Below, one piece after another: positions 5,499 to 5,668 of a stretch of DNA of 5,668 nt. Below the pieces are notes generated by a model that worked only from the letters and a program-made list of their open reading frames with translations, made no database searches and had not been told where the DNA came from. The position numbers and the translations under genes are program-made. This stretch comes from Alphaproteobacteria bacterium (GTDB lineage: Bacteria; Pseudomonadota; Alphaproteobacteria; RF32; CAG-977): contig JAFVEJ010000002.1 in the NCBI GenBank assembly GCA_017476085.1, forward strand, positions 1 through 5,668, read 5' to 3'. Each line of letters starts with the position of its first letter. Position 1 is the stretch's first letter.

Positions 5499-5668
5499 AT
5501 GGCTGACGAACAGGACGAAGCATCGAAGACTGAGGAAGCTTCCGAGCGAAAGTTGGAACGTGCCCGCGAAGAAGGAAACGTTCCTCTGTCACAGGAAGTC
5601 AAAAGCTGGTTTATGCTGTTTGCCGCCCTGATGATGCTGTGGGGATTGGCTCCGTATGTAATGAAAAA
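5499..5668 (+). CDS. flhB: Flagellar export gate protein FlhB, N-terminal part (cut by window edge)
   Basis: Only the first 56 codons are in the window. A charged acidic N-terminus leads to KTEEASERKLERAREEGNVP (10-29) and LSQEV (30-34), which is the family motif KTEEPTPRRLxxARxxGQVxxSxEL with changes. The first membrane helix follows (about 38-53). FlhB wraps the gate and, through its self-cleaving cytoplasmic domain (outside this window), switches export from rod/hook to filament proteins. The ATG lies 6 nt after the fliR stop, with AGGG 4 nt upstream overlapping that stop. The Pro of the usual TEEPT is replaced by Ala-Ser. Identity is supported by the motif and by the gene order fliQ-fliR-flhB. 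Confidence 0.93.
   Translation, partial: MADEQDEASKTEEASERKLERAREEGNVPLSQEVKSWFMLFAALMMLWGLAPYVMK

Overview
The window looks like an alphaproteobacterial chromosome segment of moderate, AT-leaning composition. The evidence is the flagellar gene order flgB-flgC-fliE-fliQ-fliR-flhB, the alphaproteobacterial style of the FlgB/FlgC/FliE sequences, a sigma-54 promoter in front of the flagellar genes, and an envelope set (QmcA, NfeD, DUF486) that is common in Proteobacteria. The base composition is lower in G+C than Caulobacter or Magnetospirillum, so a lower-GC uncultured or host-associated alphaproteobacterium is possible. That placement is inference only.

Left half, minus strand (reading from about 3065 down to 1): a small DUF486 membrane protein (2730-3065), then the SPFH/stomatin protein QmcA (1724-2656), its usual partner, a short NfeD-family protein (1261-1704), and finally a polytopic GT-C-like membrane protein that runs off the left edge (1-1271). 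The last three are tightly packed (a 19-nt gap, then an 11-nt overlap) and probably form one envelope operon. The last gene is open across the whole left end of the window with no stop codon.

Centre (3066-3234): a divergent intergenic region. It carries a near-perfect sigma-54 (RpoN) promoter, 3145-3160, pointing right toward flgB, plus an A/T-rich dyad upstream of it.

Right half, plus strand (3235-5668): a compact flagellar operon of six genes with gaps of 1 to 21 nt. It holds the proximal rod proteins FlgB and FlgC, the rod/MS-ring adaptor FliE, the export-gate subunits FliQ and FliR, and the start of the export-gate switch protein FlhB, which is cut by the right edge. Together these genes build the core of the export gate and the first rod segment on top of it. 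FliP, the other gate subunit, is not in this run and must lie elsewhere.

I see no RNA genes, mobile elements, CRISPR arrays or transfer signatures. The genes are mostly recognisable families. The points worth a second look are regulatory: the sigma-54 promoter, hairpins lying over two start codons on the minus strand, and the coupling of a probable glycosyltransferase to the QmcA/NfeD pair.
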